DNA of 16,757 nucleotides from positions 1 to 16,757 of the forward strand of contig JAFLJZ010000135.1 of the NCBI GenBank assembly GCA_022712775.1, read 5' to 3'. This document shows positions 1 through 6,986 of this stretch, piece after piece. This DNA is from Sulfurimonas sp. (GTDB lineage Bacteria > Campylobacterota > Campylobacteria > Campylobacterales > Sulfurimonadaceae). Each line of letters opens with the position of its first letter. Position 1 is the stretch's first letter. The notes beneath the pieces were generated by a model. The model searched no databases, was not told the origin of the DNA, and was given only the letters and a program-made list of their open reading frames with translations. Position numbers and translations under genes: made by a program.

Positions 1-132
1 ATCATAGGCAGCATTTGTTATATTAGAACCAGAAGATAATCTATTTAAAGAATCATTTAATCCTTGATTAGCAAGGTTTGAATGTAGGTTAGCAGTCATC
101 GCACTTATGTTTGCATTAATCGAAAAAGCCAT
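1..132 (-). CDS. Flagellin, N-terminal fragment (runs off the left edge)
   Basis: These are the first 44 codons of a flagellin, the subunit that polymerises into the flagellar filament outside the cell after export by the flagellar type III system. The visible N-terminus begins MAFSINANISAMTANLHSN and carries the family hallmark SLNRLSSGSNI at residues 32-42, followed by NAAYD. This matches the conserved D0/D1 coiled-coil region of flagellins, where a RLSSG motif is nearly invariant. The start at 132 is supported by an AAAGGATA ribosome site just upstream and by a sigma-54-like promoter about 40 bases upstream. The rest of the gene lies outside the window, so FlaA- and FlaB-type paralogues cannot be told apart by sequence; the promoter type favours a FlaB-like, sigma-54-controlled copy. 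It shares strand with the antiporter gene behind it but has its own promoter. Confidence 0.9.
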   Translation of the reverse strand, partial: MAFSINANISAMTANLHSNLANQGLNDSLNRLSSGSNITNAAYD

Positions 133-170
133 AATGTATCCTTTATAGTAAAAGTCATATGATATATTAT

Positions 171-187
171 AGCACTTTTAATACCAA
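171..187 (-). promoter_or_regulatory. Candidate sigma-54 (RpoN) promoter of the flagellin gene
   Basis: On the minus strand the sequence TTGGTATTAAAAGTGCT has the invariant -24 GG (184-185) and -12 GC (172-173) separated by exactly ten bases, as RpoN promoters require. Transcription would begin near 160, giving a leader of about 28 bases that contains the AAAGGATA ribosome site. Sigma-54 control of flagellin and other late or middle flagellar genes is established in Campylobacter and Helicobacter. A TATAAT-like string overlaps it (about 168-163), so a sigma-70 promoter is an alternative. Confidence 0.6.
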
Positions 188-206
188 TTAGATAATTTCT
201 TAAAAC

Positions 207-1829
207 CTACTTATATTTTAACTGACAAGTAATCATTCTCTCAACAAGAACCCGGGCAACTTCAAGCTTCCCATCTACTACTACATTAATTTTTAAATCT
301 GAGAGTTTCTCTTTCTCTTCAAGAGATACAACTTTTACAATGAGATTTACATTTTTTGTATGCTTTAAAATTGCTTCACATATAAGTCGTTTCTTCTCAA
401 TGTTATCAAGTGTCACAATCACTGAAGAAGCATTTTCAACATGTATCGCATCTAAAATAGAAGCCTTTGAGGCATCACCAAGATATGCTTCTAAACCATT
501 GTTTAAAGCTTCTTGAACATGTTTATTTGAATTATCTATAACAATGTAGGGTGCATCAAGTTCATCAAGGTGTCTTGTAACAAACTTACCTACAACACTA
601 TAACCACAAACAATTACATGACCTTCCCTTTTGTCTAAGGCTGCCATATTCTCACCCTCTTCAAGTTCTTTAGAAAAATATTTAGCAATTTGCCCTACTC
701 TAGTAATAAAGAAAGGGGTCACCATCATTGAAAAAATAACAATTAATACTAAGAACTGAGATAACTCTGTTTCTAAAAGTCCTCCCATTCCTGCTAATGC
801 AAAGATTACAAAAGAGAATTCTCCAACTTGCGATAAAACAAGAGCGGTTTTTAATGATGCATTATGTGTAGATGTAAGACGAAGCAAAAAGTACATTATG
901 GCACTCTTAAGTACCGCCACTGCTATAAATATTCCCACAATAGAACCTACATTATCTACAAAAACTTGCAGGTCAACTTTCATACCAACAACTACAAAAA
1001 ATGTTCCTAAAAGTAAATCTTTAAAAGGAGCGATATCTGATTCTACCTTATGATGGTACTTTGTTTCAGCAATAATCATCCCCGCCACAAAGGCTCCAAG
1101 TGAGTACGTAAAGCCCATAAAATAGCCAAACATCGAGGCAGACACAACAATAAACAAAACAGAACCCATAAAAAGTTCTTCAACTTCTGAGGTTGCTGAG
1201 AAATGGAGCAACCAAGTCATCAAGCGTTTTCCAACAACGAATAATAAGCCTATAACAATGATAGCGCTAATAACCGTGTTGGTTAAAATCGTAAATACAC
1301 TCTCATCACCATCTGTTGTTAAAAAACCTATAAGGATTAAGATAGGAATAACCGCGATATCTTGAAAGATTAAAATTCCTGTCGCTTTTTGACCATAGGG
1401 AGCATAAATCTCTTTTGAACTTTTTAAATAACTAAGAACAACTGCTGTAGAAGAAAGGGAAAATGCCAAGGAAATTATAAGTGCAGTTGTTGCATCTATA
1501 TCAAAAATATAATAAGTAATGATATAAATAATAATAGCGCTAAAAGAGACTTGCATCAGACCATTACCAAAAATCTCTTTTTTCATCGTACCCATTTTTG
1601 CGAGCGAGATTTCAAGTCCGATAGTAAACATTAAAAATACGATTCCAAACTCACCAACCATTTCAAGAGCGTGCGAGTCATTTAGGTGTCTTAAATCAAA
1701 AGCATATACGATTATTGTACCCGTTAAAATATATCCTATAATTTGCGATACACCGATTCTTTTTAAAAATATATTTAATATAACAGATATACCAAGTGCT
1801 GCTATAACATACAATATTGCATTTTCCAA
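207..1829 (-). CDS. KefB/KefC-like cation:proton antiporter (CPA2) with C-terminal RCK/TrkA-N domain
   Basis: This 540-residue inner-membrane protein exchanges K+ or Na+ for protons. Residues 1-380 form about 12 hydrophobic helices of the CPA2 exchanger fold. They include FLMFTIGLEIS (65-75), the QD pair in GILIFQDIAVIP (Q156, D157) typical of the transport helix, and GAFVAGMIIAET (245-256). A short charged linker (385-402) leads into a Rossmann-type regulatory domain (403-515) with GYSVVG at 409-414 and the acidic D432 that caps the second strand and usually contacts the nucleotide ribose. The middle glycine of the usual GxGxxG is a serine, a variation I believe occurs in some RCK domains. 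The protein ends soon after this domain, so a full RCK_C domain is absent. The substrate ion cannot be read from sequence. A minus-strand TATAAT lies at 1856-1861, divergent from pyrG. Confidence 0.88.
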   Translation of the reverse strand: MENAILYVIAALGISVILNIFLKRIGVSQIIGYILTGTIIVYAFDLRHLNDSHALEMVGEFGIVFLMFTIGLEISLAKMGTMKKEIFGNGLMQVSFSAIIIYIITYYIFDIDATTALIISLAFSLSSTAVVLSYLKSSKEIYAPYGQKATGILIFQDIAVIPILILIGFLTTDGDESVFTILTNTVISAIIVIGLLFVVGKRLMTWLLHFSATSEVEELFMGSVLFIVVSASMFGYFMGFTYSLGAFVAGMIIAETKYHHKVESDIAPFKDLLLGTFFVVVGMKVDLQVFVDNVGSIVGIFIAVAVLKSAIMYFLLRLTSTHNASLKTALVLSQVGEFSFVIFALAGMGGLLETELSQFLVLIVIFSMMVTPFFITRVGQIAKYFSKELEEGENMAALDKREGHVIVCGYSVVGKFVTRHLDELDAPYIVIDNSNKHVQEALNNGLEAYLGDASKASILDAIHVENASSVIVTLDNIEKKRLICEAILKHTKNVNLIVKVVSLEEKEKLSDLKINVVVDGKLEVARVLVERMITCQLKYK

Positions 1830-1855
1830 AGCTTCTCTCTTTCTTTTTTAAAGTT

Positions 1856-1861
1856 ATTATA
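1856..1861 (-). promoter_or_regulatory. Candidate -10 box for the antiporter gene
   Basis: On the minus strand this reads TGCTATAAT, a perfect -10 with an extended TGn, about 27 bases before the start codon at 1829. A poor -35 (TTGATA) lies 15 bases further upstream. The 125-base gap up to pyrG thus holds two divergent promoters. Confidence 0.45.
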
Positions 1862-1915
1862 GCAGTATTTATTTTATATCAAACACCGCTATACAGATTT
1901 TAAGTGATATTAGAC

Positions 1916-1921
1916 TATAAT
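1916..1921 (+). promoter_or_regulatory. Candidate -10 box for pyrG
   Basis: TATAAT in GACTATAATCGCG, with a predicted start of transcription near 1928 and a leader of about 27 bases. The leader carries AGGA at 1944-1947, seven bases before the ATG at 1955. No -35 hexamer is evident, as is usual for the vegetative promoters of this phylum. Confidence 0.5.
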
Positions 1922-1954
1922 CGCGTTTATAAAAGATTAATATAGGATGAGCTT

Positions 1955-3574
1955 ATGACTAAATACATTTTTGTTACCGGTGGAGTTTTATCTTCTCTTG
2001 GAAAAGGGATTACAGCTGCTAGTGTTGGTACTTTACTTAAACACTCAGGTAAAAAAGTGGGAATGTTAAAAATCGATCCATATATTAACGTAGACCCTGG
2101 AACAATGTCACCGCTTGAGCATGGTGAAGTTTTTGTTACAAAAGATGGAGCTGAAACTGACCTCGACATCGGAAACTATGAAAGATTTCTTGATAGTTCC
2201 TACTTAAAATCTTCTAACTTCACGACAGGTCAAGTTTATTCTTCTGTTATTGAGAGAGAACGTGCTGGGGGGTATTTAGGACAAACGATTCAAGTTGTTC
2301 CTCACATTGTTGGTGAGATTGTAAACCGTATTAAGAGAGCAGGAAAAGGTCACGATATTTTAGTTGTAGAACTTGGTGGTACAGTTGGTGATATCGAAGG
2401 TCTCCCTTTTATGGAAGCTATTCGTCAAATGAAACATGATGATGAAGTTGCGGGAACATTTTTTATACACGTTACTCTGATTCCATACATCAAAGCTGCA
2501 GGTGAGTTAAAATCTAAGCCTACACAACACTCAGTTCAAGAGCTTCGAAGAATTGGAATCACACCACAAATGATTATTGCTAGAAGCGAGAACTATCTTC
2601 CAAAAACATTTAAGAAAAAACTTGCGATGAGTTGTGATGTACATCCTGATTGCGTTATCGAAGCACTTGATGCAAAAACAATTTACGATATTCCACTTAC
2701 ATTTTTACGACAAAATATCTTAAAACCGATAGCAAAGAACTTAGACCTTGAAGAGCTGAATCCAGATATGGAAGCATGGGAAGACTTAGTGAAAAAAATT
2801 CTCCAACCAAAAGATACTGTGGTAATTGCTTTTGTAGGAAAATACCTTGAGCTTAAAGAAGCATACAAGTCTTTAACAGAATCTCTTATTCACTGTGGTG
2901 CACACTTAGATACACGCGTTGAAATAAATTGGGTTGATTCTGAGGAACTTGAAGAAAGAGGTGCTGAAGCGCTTTTAGGTGACTCCGATTCTGTTCTTGT
3001 GGCTGGCGGCTTTGGTACTCGTGGTGTTGAGGGTAAGATTTTAGCTATTGAGTATGCTAGAATAAACAAGCTTCCATACCTTGGAATCTGTCTTGGAATG
3101 CAACTTGCCCTTGTTGAGTACGCTAGAAATGTTCTTGGTTTAGAAGGTGCGAACTCTATAGAGTTTGATGAAAAAACACCGCATCCAATGATTTACCTTA
3201 TCGATAATTTTCTTGACCAATCTGGGGGAACACAACTTCGTACACACAAGTCACCAATGGGTGGAACACTTCGCCTTGGTGAGTATCCATGTGACACTAA
3301 AGAAGGTTCTCTTCTTCGTGCGGCATACAATGGTGAAAAAACTATCCATGAAAGACACAGACACCGTTATGAGGCTAATCCTGCGTATCGTGAACAACTC
3401 GAAAAGGCTGGTATGATTGTTACTGGTGAATCGAATGGTCTTATAGAGACTGTAGAAATAGAAGGTCACCCTTGGTTCTTGGGTGTACAATTTCACCCAG
3501 AGTTTACATCACGTCTTCAAAATCCAAACCCTGCAATCTTGGCTTTTGTAAAAGCTAGTTTGAGTACTGAGTAA
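1955..3574 (+). CDS. pyrG: CTP synthase
   Basis: CTP synthase makes CTP from UTP, ATP and glutamine in the cytoplasm, the last step of pyrimidine nucleotide synthesis. The 539-residue length is standard. The N-terminal amidoligase domain (about 1-265) opens with [13 protein letters not shown] (7-19), the nucleotide-binding loop, and contains [10 protein letters not shown] (139-148). The C-terminal class I glutamine amidotransferase domain (about 288-535) has GGFGTRG (351-357), the nucleophile Cys379 in LGICLGMQ, and the His514/Glu516 pair in VQFHPE, completing the catalytic triad. All key residues are present, so the enzyme should be active. It has its own promoter, and a membrane protein gene follows 12 bases after its stop, probably co-transcribed. 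Confidence 0.98.
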   Translation: MTKYIFVTGGVLSSLGKGITAASVGTLLKHSGKKVGMLKIDPYINVDPGTMSPLEHGEVFVTKDGAETDLDIGNYERFLDSSYLKSSNFTTGQVYSSVIERERAGGYLGQTIQVVPHIVGEIVNRIKRAGKGHDILVVELGGTVGDIEGLPFMEAIRQMKHDDEVAGTFFIHVTLIPYIKAAGELKSKPTQHSVQELRRIGITPQMIIARSENYLPKTFKKKLAMSCDVHPDCVIEALDAKTIYDIPLTFLRQNILKPIAKNLDLEELNPDMEAWEDLVKKILQPKDTVVIAFVGKYLELKEAYKSLTESLIHCGAHLDTRVEINWVDSEELEERGAEALLGDSDSVLVAGGFGTRGVEGKILAIEYARINKLPYLGICLGMQLALVEYARNVLGLEGANSIEFDEKTPHPMIYLIDNFLDQSGGTQLRTHKSPMGGTLRLGEYPCDTKEGSLLRAAYNGEKTIHERHRHRYEANPAYREQLEKAGMIVTGESNGLIETVEIEGHPWFLGVQFHPEFTSRLQNPNPAILAFVKASLSTE

Positions 3575-3586
3575 AAAGGAATTAAA

Positions 3587-4027
3587 ATGGAAGCAGTTTA
3601 TCCGTATGCACATACAATACACCTAATTTTAGCAATTATATTTTTAGGCTATGTCTTTACTGATGTGTTCATGATATCAAAACTAAAAGAGAAACTTCAA
3701 GGTGATGCAAAAGAGACTGCAAACAAAGTCTTAGGACCACTTGGATTCAAGATTTTTCCACTTTCTTTACTTCTAATTGTTTTAACTGGTGGAATGATGA
3801 TGTCTAGTTACATTAATGCTGAATCTGGCTTTTTTAACACGCATCTACAACAAGTTTTAATGTTTAAAATAGCTTTAGCTCTCATCATAATTTTAGGAGT
3901 ATTGTCAAATATTTATAACAAAATCACTGGCAAAACAAAAAGTAACTTTATGGAAAATCATTTTCATAAACTTGTATTAGTGCTTGGACTTTTTATTGTA
4001 ATAAGTGCAAAGTATATGTTTATATAG
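3587..4027 (+). CDS. Four-helix integral membrane protein, CopD/HemJ-like
   Basis: This 146-residue protein has four hydrophobic segments, at about 8-29, 53-73, 88-107 and 126-144. There is no signal peptide. Two histidines in the first helix (H9 and H12, in YAHTIHLILA) and another in the last loop (H127 region, NHFHKL) are placed as in the CopD / HemJ (UPF0093) group of small haem- or metal-binding membrane proteins. That family assignment comes from the pattern, not from a firm signature, and copper transport versus protoporphyrinogen oxidation cannot be decided here. The start is fixed by AAAAAGGA nine to ten bases upstream. The 12-base gap from pyrG implies a shared transcript, though no functional link with CTP synthesis is evident. 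Confidence 0.6.
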   Translation: MEAVYPYAHTIHLILAIIFLGYVFTDVFMISKLKEKLQGDAKETANKVLGPLGFKIFPLSLLLIVLTGGMMMSSYINAESGFFNTHLQQVLMFKIALALIIILGVLSNIYNKITGKTKSNFMENHFHKLVLVLGLFIVISAKYMFI

Positions 4028-4042
4028 ACTTATAAATTTAGC

Positions 4043-4063
4043 TATAATGTCAGTATCCTGTCA
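4043..4063 (+). promoter_or_regulatory. Promoter and candidate operator of the toxin-antitoxin pair
   Basis: TATAAT at 4043-4048 is followed by two direct copies of TGTCA at 4048-4052 and 4059-4063. They are 11 bases apart start to start, about one helical turn, so they fall on the same face of the DNA. The repeats overlap the expected transcription start. An antitoxin dimer or toxin-antitoxin complex binding here would block transcription, as is usual for this class. The -10 is well supported; the operator role is inferred. Confidence 0.4.
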
Positions 4064-4076
4064 TAAAGGCTAACTT

Positions 4077-4331
4077 ATGCAAGCACTTAACTATACATCT
4101 GCTAGAAACAACCTCAAATCCCTCATAGACGATGTGTGTGATAATAATGAAGAAGTTATTATTACAACTAAAAATGATAAAACTGTAGTAATGATTTCAC
4201 TTGATGAATACAATCGAACCCATGCAAAATTAAAACATGATGTAGCACAATCGGTTCATGAAATAGAAAAAAATGATTTTATAGAAATTGATGAAGCTTT
4301 TGAATTAGCAAAACAATCTTACCATGACTAA
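4077..4331 (+). CDS. Type II antitoxin, Phd/YefM family
   Basis: This 84-residue protein begins MQALNYTSARNNLKSLIDDV, the usual opening of Phd/YefM antitoxins (a short strand, then a helix with the SARxNLxxLID pattern). VIITTKNDKTVVMISLDEYN follows at about 27-46, the second conserved block that completes the DNA-binding N-terminal domain. The acidic C-terminal third (60-84) would be the flexible segment that wraps and neutralises the toxin. It is expected to repress its own promoter, alone and with the toxin. The stop codon overlaps the toxin start by 8 bases, so the two are translationally coupled. AAAGG at 4065-4069 serves as ribosome site. Confidence 0.85.
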   Translation: MQALNYTSARNNLKSLIDDVCDNNEEVIITTKNDKTVVMISLDEYNRTHAKLKHDVAQSVHEIEKNDFIEIDEAFELAKQSYHD

Positions 4332-4614
4332 AATAGTTTTTTCAAAAACAGCTACAAAAAATTTAATCATTCAAGCAAAATATATTTACAGTCAAACAAA
4401 AAATACGGAAATAGCTGATAGATATTTAGATAAAATGAAAACTTATATTATTGAGATGTTATCTAACTTTCCAAAGTCTGGAAGACCCTCCGAAGATATA
4501 GCACCAAACACTAGAAAGTTAGTTTATCAAGGGTTTTCAATTATATATAGACTTTCAGAAAATAGAGCAGAGATATTAACGATTTATAAAGATAATCAAG
4601 TCACACTTCCTTAG
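4324..4614 (+). CDS. Type II toxin, RelE/ParE superfamily (ParE-like)
   Basis: This basic 96-residue protein overlaps the antitoxin gene by 8 bases. Two N-terminal helices (8-50) are followed by SGRPSEDIAPNTRKL (about 52-66), then a beta-strand run ending SIIYRLSENRAEILTIYK (about 72-89). The order helix pair, GR, conserved Arg, then Y-x-I-x-YR strands is typical of ParE-type toxins. In that family ParE members poison DNA gyrase and RelE members cleave mRNA at the ribosome. The sequence lacks an obvious set of RelE catalytic residues, so ParE-like is preferred, but the target is not shown. The pair would act in plasmid-style stabilisation, stress response or phage defence. No terminator is obvious after the stop. 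Confidence 0.8.
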   Translation: MTKIVFSKTATKNLIIQAKYIYSQTKNTEIADRYLDKMKTYIIEMLSNFPKSGRPSEDIAPNTRKLVYQGFSIIYRLSENRAEILTIYKDNQVTLP

Positions 4615-4639
4615 TTTTCACATTCTTTCACTCACTTAC

Positions 4640-4716
4640 TTCCATGCTTTCCTTGGGAGTTTATACATTTATTTGTGTTGTTAGTGGTATATACATTTCC
4701 AAGCAAAGTATGGGAA
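4640..4716. repeat. Inverted pair of REP-like palindromes (REPIN-like)
   Basis: The arms CCATGCTTTCCTTGG (4642-4656) and CCAAGCAAAGTATGG (4699-4713) are inverted complements at 13 of 15 positions, with a 42-base spacer. Each arm with its flanks is itself a weak palindrome of the TTCC...GGGA type, so the unit looks like two REP-like elements facing each other. A TATACATTT string occurs on both sides of the spacer (about 4662 and 4690). The element lies between the toxin gene and the broken membrane-protein gene, in a non-coding gap. A short REP-like class is inferred from structure only. Confidence 0.4.
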
Positions 4717-4727
4717 TTAGGATATAT

Positions 4728-5009
4728 TTATTTATGAAAGTTTAGATATTTTAACATTTTTAGATCTAGTTCATCCACTTCGTTTATTATCCAAGATAGT
4801 GAATCTTGCATCTCATTATTTGCTTTAACATATTCATCAGTTCCTTTAAGTTTGCTACCATTTGTTCTAAACCCTGATACCTTAAATGATTTTTTATGAA
4901 TTTCATTTAATACATCATAAATTTTATCTTTTGGATCAAAGAGAAATTTTGATGCCTGCTTTTGTTCTATAAATTTTCTATGAGTATCTGTTGATAGTTC
5001 GTCGTTCAT
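4728..5009 (-). CDS. Hypothetical protein: distal part of the interrupted gene
   Basis: This 93-residue open frame would be called as a gene on its own. It starts MNDELSTDTHRKF, is soluble and charged, and contains KFLFDPKDKIYDVLNEIHKK (about 21-40), which looks like the internal conserved block of a larger protein. The ATG has no Shine-Dalgarno sequence; the upstream bases are AAGTTTAATCAATAATTC. It is in the same frame as the 53-residue piece before it, two codons after the TAA. It could be expressed by reinitiation or stop-codon readthrough, but most likely it is the tail of a broken gene. Confidence 0.35.
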   Translation of the reverse strand: MNDELSTDTHRKFIEQKQASKFLFDPKDKIYDVLNEIHKKSFKVSGFRTNGSKLKGTDEYVKANNEMQDSLSWIINEVDELDLKMLKYLNFHK

Positions 5010-5012
5010 GAA

Positions 5013-5174
5013 TTATTGATTAAACTTTAGTACGCAAATATACACTCCGAATCTCTTGTTATATAAATCAAGCTTCAATTTATCTCTATTGGTTCTCATT
5101 TGTTGATAAGCAATATACCCAAGAAAAATTGCCATAATAATCGGCAGGTAAATATTTTTAATTTCTTCAATCAT
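5013..5174 (-). CDS. Small 53-residue membrane peptide: proximal part of the interrupted gene
   Basis: This short frame starts MIEEIKNIYLPIIMAIFLGY, with one membrane-spanning segment, then a positively charged cytoplasmic stretch (RTNRDKLKLDLYNKRF) and ends VLKFNQ before TAA. It has its own ribosome site (AAGGA) and -10 box, so the truncated peptide is probably still made. It is too short to be the full family protein. It may be only a remnant. Confidence 0.35.
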   Translation of the reverse strand: MIEEIKNIYLPIIMAIFLGYIAYQQMRTNRDKLKLDLYNKRFGVYICVLKFNQ

Positions 5175-5269
5175 TATTTATATGTCCTTAATTGATATGA
5201 AGTATAATTATATAGAAAACTATCCAGTATGTCAAAATAAGAATTAACTCTATATACAAACTATTTAAG

Positions 5270-5275
5270 TATAAT
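5270..5275 (+). promoter_or_regulatory. -10 box placed for a leaderless recJ transcript
   Basis: TATAAT ends at 5275. Standard spacing puts the transcription start at 5282-5283, which is the A of the recJ ATG at 5283. No ribosome site precedes the ATG (AGTATAATTCACATCATG). The mRNA would therefore begin at its own start codon. Confidence 0.45.
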
Positions 5276-5282
5276 TCACATC

Positions 5283-6926
5283 ATGCAAATAAACTTCAAT
5301 ACTAAACTATTAAATAAACACTCTCTCTACGAACTGCTCTCTTCTAGATTTTCTGATGAAGAAAAAAAACTCTCTGATATTCCAAGCCCAGCTCTGCTCC
5401 AAGATTCTGAAAAATCAGCTAAACGGATTGCCGATGCGATTCGCAATAATGAACGTATAACTCTTGTTGGTGACTATGATGTTGATGGGGTTAGTTCTAC
5501 TGCTATTATGGTTGATTTCTTTAGACAGATTCCTTATCCGCTTGAGGCTATTATTCCAAATCGTTTTCGTGATGGTTATGGGGTATCTCCTAATGTTTTA
5601 AAGCGAATAGAAGCTGACTTAGTTATTACAGTTGATAATGGAATCACAGCTATTGGGGCTGCTGAAGTTTGTAAAGAAAAAGATATTGACCTTATCATTA
5701 CGGATCATCATACACCTTCTGAAGTTCTTCCTGATTGTTACGCTATAGTTGATCCTAAACTAGAATCTTGTACCTACCCTTTTAAAGAAATCTGTGGAGC
5801 GCAGGTTGCATGGTTACTCTTAGGGCTTGTAAAAAAAGAACTCTCCCTTTCTATAAACATGAAACAATTTTTAGATATTTTAGCCATTGCAATCATCGCG
5901 GATATTATGCCTCTTATAGACATAAATAGAACACTAGTTAAAGAAGGTCTCAAAGTTCTTATGACTTCAAACCGCCCTTCTTCTATAATCATTCGAGACT
6001 TTTTAAATAAGTCCTCCATCTCTTCTGAAGATATAGCATTTCAAATTGCTCCTAGAATCAACTCGGCAGGAAGACTTGAAGATGCAGGTATCGCTCTTGA
6101 TTTTTACACATCAACTACTATCGATGATGCGTATAATCAGTTTGAACTCCTAGGAAAACTCAACGATTTAAGAAAAGAAACAGAAGCTGCCTGTACTAAA
6201 GAGGCGATGGCAATGGCAGATTCTAATGCCGATGTTATTGTAGTGGCAAATGAAAATTGGCATGAGGGTGTTGTTGGGATTGTAGCTGCAAGATTGGTAG
6301 ATAAATTTGCTCGTCCAGCTATCGTTTTAAGCATAAAAAATGGAATAACTAAAGGGAGTGCTAGAAGTATCGGTGAAGTAAGCATTTATGAGCTCATAAA
6401 GTCATGTGAACACTTGTTAACTAAGTTTGGTGGGCATAAGATGGCAGCTGGTTTAGGGCTTTTAGAAGAGAATATAGAATCTTTTACGAAAGAAATAAAT
6501 AAAAGTGCATCACTCATTGACCCTAAAGATTTTGAGCCAAAAGAGGCATTAACTGGTATTTTAAACTCCCAAGATATTGACTTAGAACTACTTCAACTTT
6601 TAGAACAGTTTGAACCTTACGGTGAAGCAAACCTTCGTCCAAGATTCCTAATCCAAGATGCCCAAGTTGTCAGTATAAAACTTATGGGAAAAGACAAATC
6701 ACACTCTAGAATCGAGATAAGACAGAATGCACAAGAGTATAATTGCCCGTCAATTAGTAGCGATAAATCAACACAATGTGTTGATGGGAAGACTTTAGAA
6801 CTTATCGCATTTAGAACTGTATACGAAATGCCAGAATCTAAAACAATTACTTGTAGCTATACGGTTGCTAAAAATGAATTTAACAACAAAGTCTCTGCAC
6901 AACTTTTAGTAAATAAAATATATTAA
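5283..6926 (+). CDS. recJ: Single-stranded-DNA-specific 5'-3' exonuclease RecJ
   Basis: RecJ degrades single-stranded DNA from the 5' end in recombination and in mismatch and base excision repair. It is a DHH-family phosphoesterase using Mn2+. All core motifs are present: motif I DYDVDG (64-69), VDNG (117-120), motif III DHH (141-143), DPK (157-159), PRINSAGR (257-264) and the DHHA1-domain GGHKMAAG (383-390). An OB-type C-terminal domain (about 440-547) follows. The length (547) fits the family. The C-terminal domain carries a polar segment with two cysteines (about 487-505) between conserved strands, possibly a lineage insertion. The ATG at 5283 gives an N-terminus that fits RecJ, and the next Met is at residue 76 inside motif I's domain, so the start is sound despite lacking a ribosome site. 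Confidence 0.96.
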   Translation: MQINFNTKLLNKHSLYELLSSRFSDEEKKLSDIPSPALLQDSEKSAKRIADAIRNNERITLVGDYDVDGVSSTAIMVDFFRQIPYPLEAIIPNRFRDGYGVSPNVLKRIEADLVITVDNGITAIGAAEVCKEKDIDLIITDHHTPSEVLPDCYAIVDPKLESCTYPFKEICGAQVAWLLLGLVKKELSLSINMKQFLDILAIAIIADIMPLIDINRTLVKEGLKVLMTSNRPSSIIIRDFLNKSSISSEDIAFQIAPRINSAGRLEDAGIALDFYTSTTIDDAYNQFELLGKLNDLRKETEAACTKEAMAMADSNADVIVVANENWHEGVVGIVAARLVDKFARPAIVLSIKNGITKGSARSIGEVSIYELIKSCEHLLTKFGGHKMAAGLGLLEENIESFTKEINKSASLIDPKDFEPKEALTGILNSQDIDLELLQLLEQFEPYGEANLRPRFLIQDAQVVSIKLMGKDKSHSRIEIRQNAQEYNCPSISSDKSTQCVDGKTLELIAFRTVYEMPESKTITCSYTVAKNEFNNKVSAQLLVNKIY

Positions 6927-6986
6927 ACCAAAAAATCTTCTCTTTAAGTCTTTAGCTTGTAAGATATAAACCTATTAAGGTGAAGC

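Larger units (their letters stand above)
4728..5174 (-). pseudogene. Small membrane-anchored protein gene interrupted by an in-frame TAA
   Basis: A single reading frame runs from the ATG at 5174 to the stop at 4728, about 148 residues, broken only by one TAA at 5015-5013 (codon 54). The first part has one membrane segment (about 7-23) then a basic stretch YQQMRTNRDKLKLDLYNKRF and VY. The second part continues with KFIEQKQASKFLFD and a helical tail. I recognise the order membrane helix, RDKLxLDLYxxRFxVY, then KFLFD as the plan of a common bacterial hypothetical-protein family of about 150-200 residues, from memory. AAGGA stands ten bases before the 5174 start and a TATAAT lies at 5212-5207, whereas the ATG at 5009, right after the stop, has no ribosome site. 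A recent nonsense mutation is the simplest reading. Function unknown. Confidence 0.6.

Noticed and set aside
207..1829. Broken regulatory domain in the antiporter because GxGxxG reads GYSVVG
   Set aside because: The acidic residue after strand 2 and the rest of the fold are intact, and serine at the middle position appears tolerated in other RCK domains, so loss of function is not supported.
3251..3496. 81-residue reverse-strand frame inside pyrG
   Set aside because: It lies wholly within the glutaminase domain of pyrG, has no recognisable domain, and no ribosome site; it is a shadow of the coding strand.
4324..4614. Toxin as a RelE/YoeB mRNA interferase
   Set aside because: The conserved pattern fits ParE better and no RelE/YoeB catalytic set is obvious, although the YefM-like partner leaves this open.
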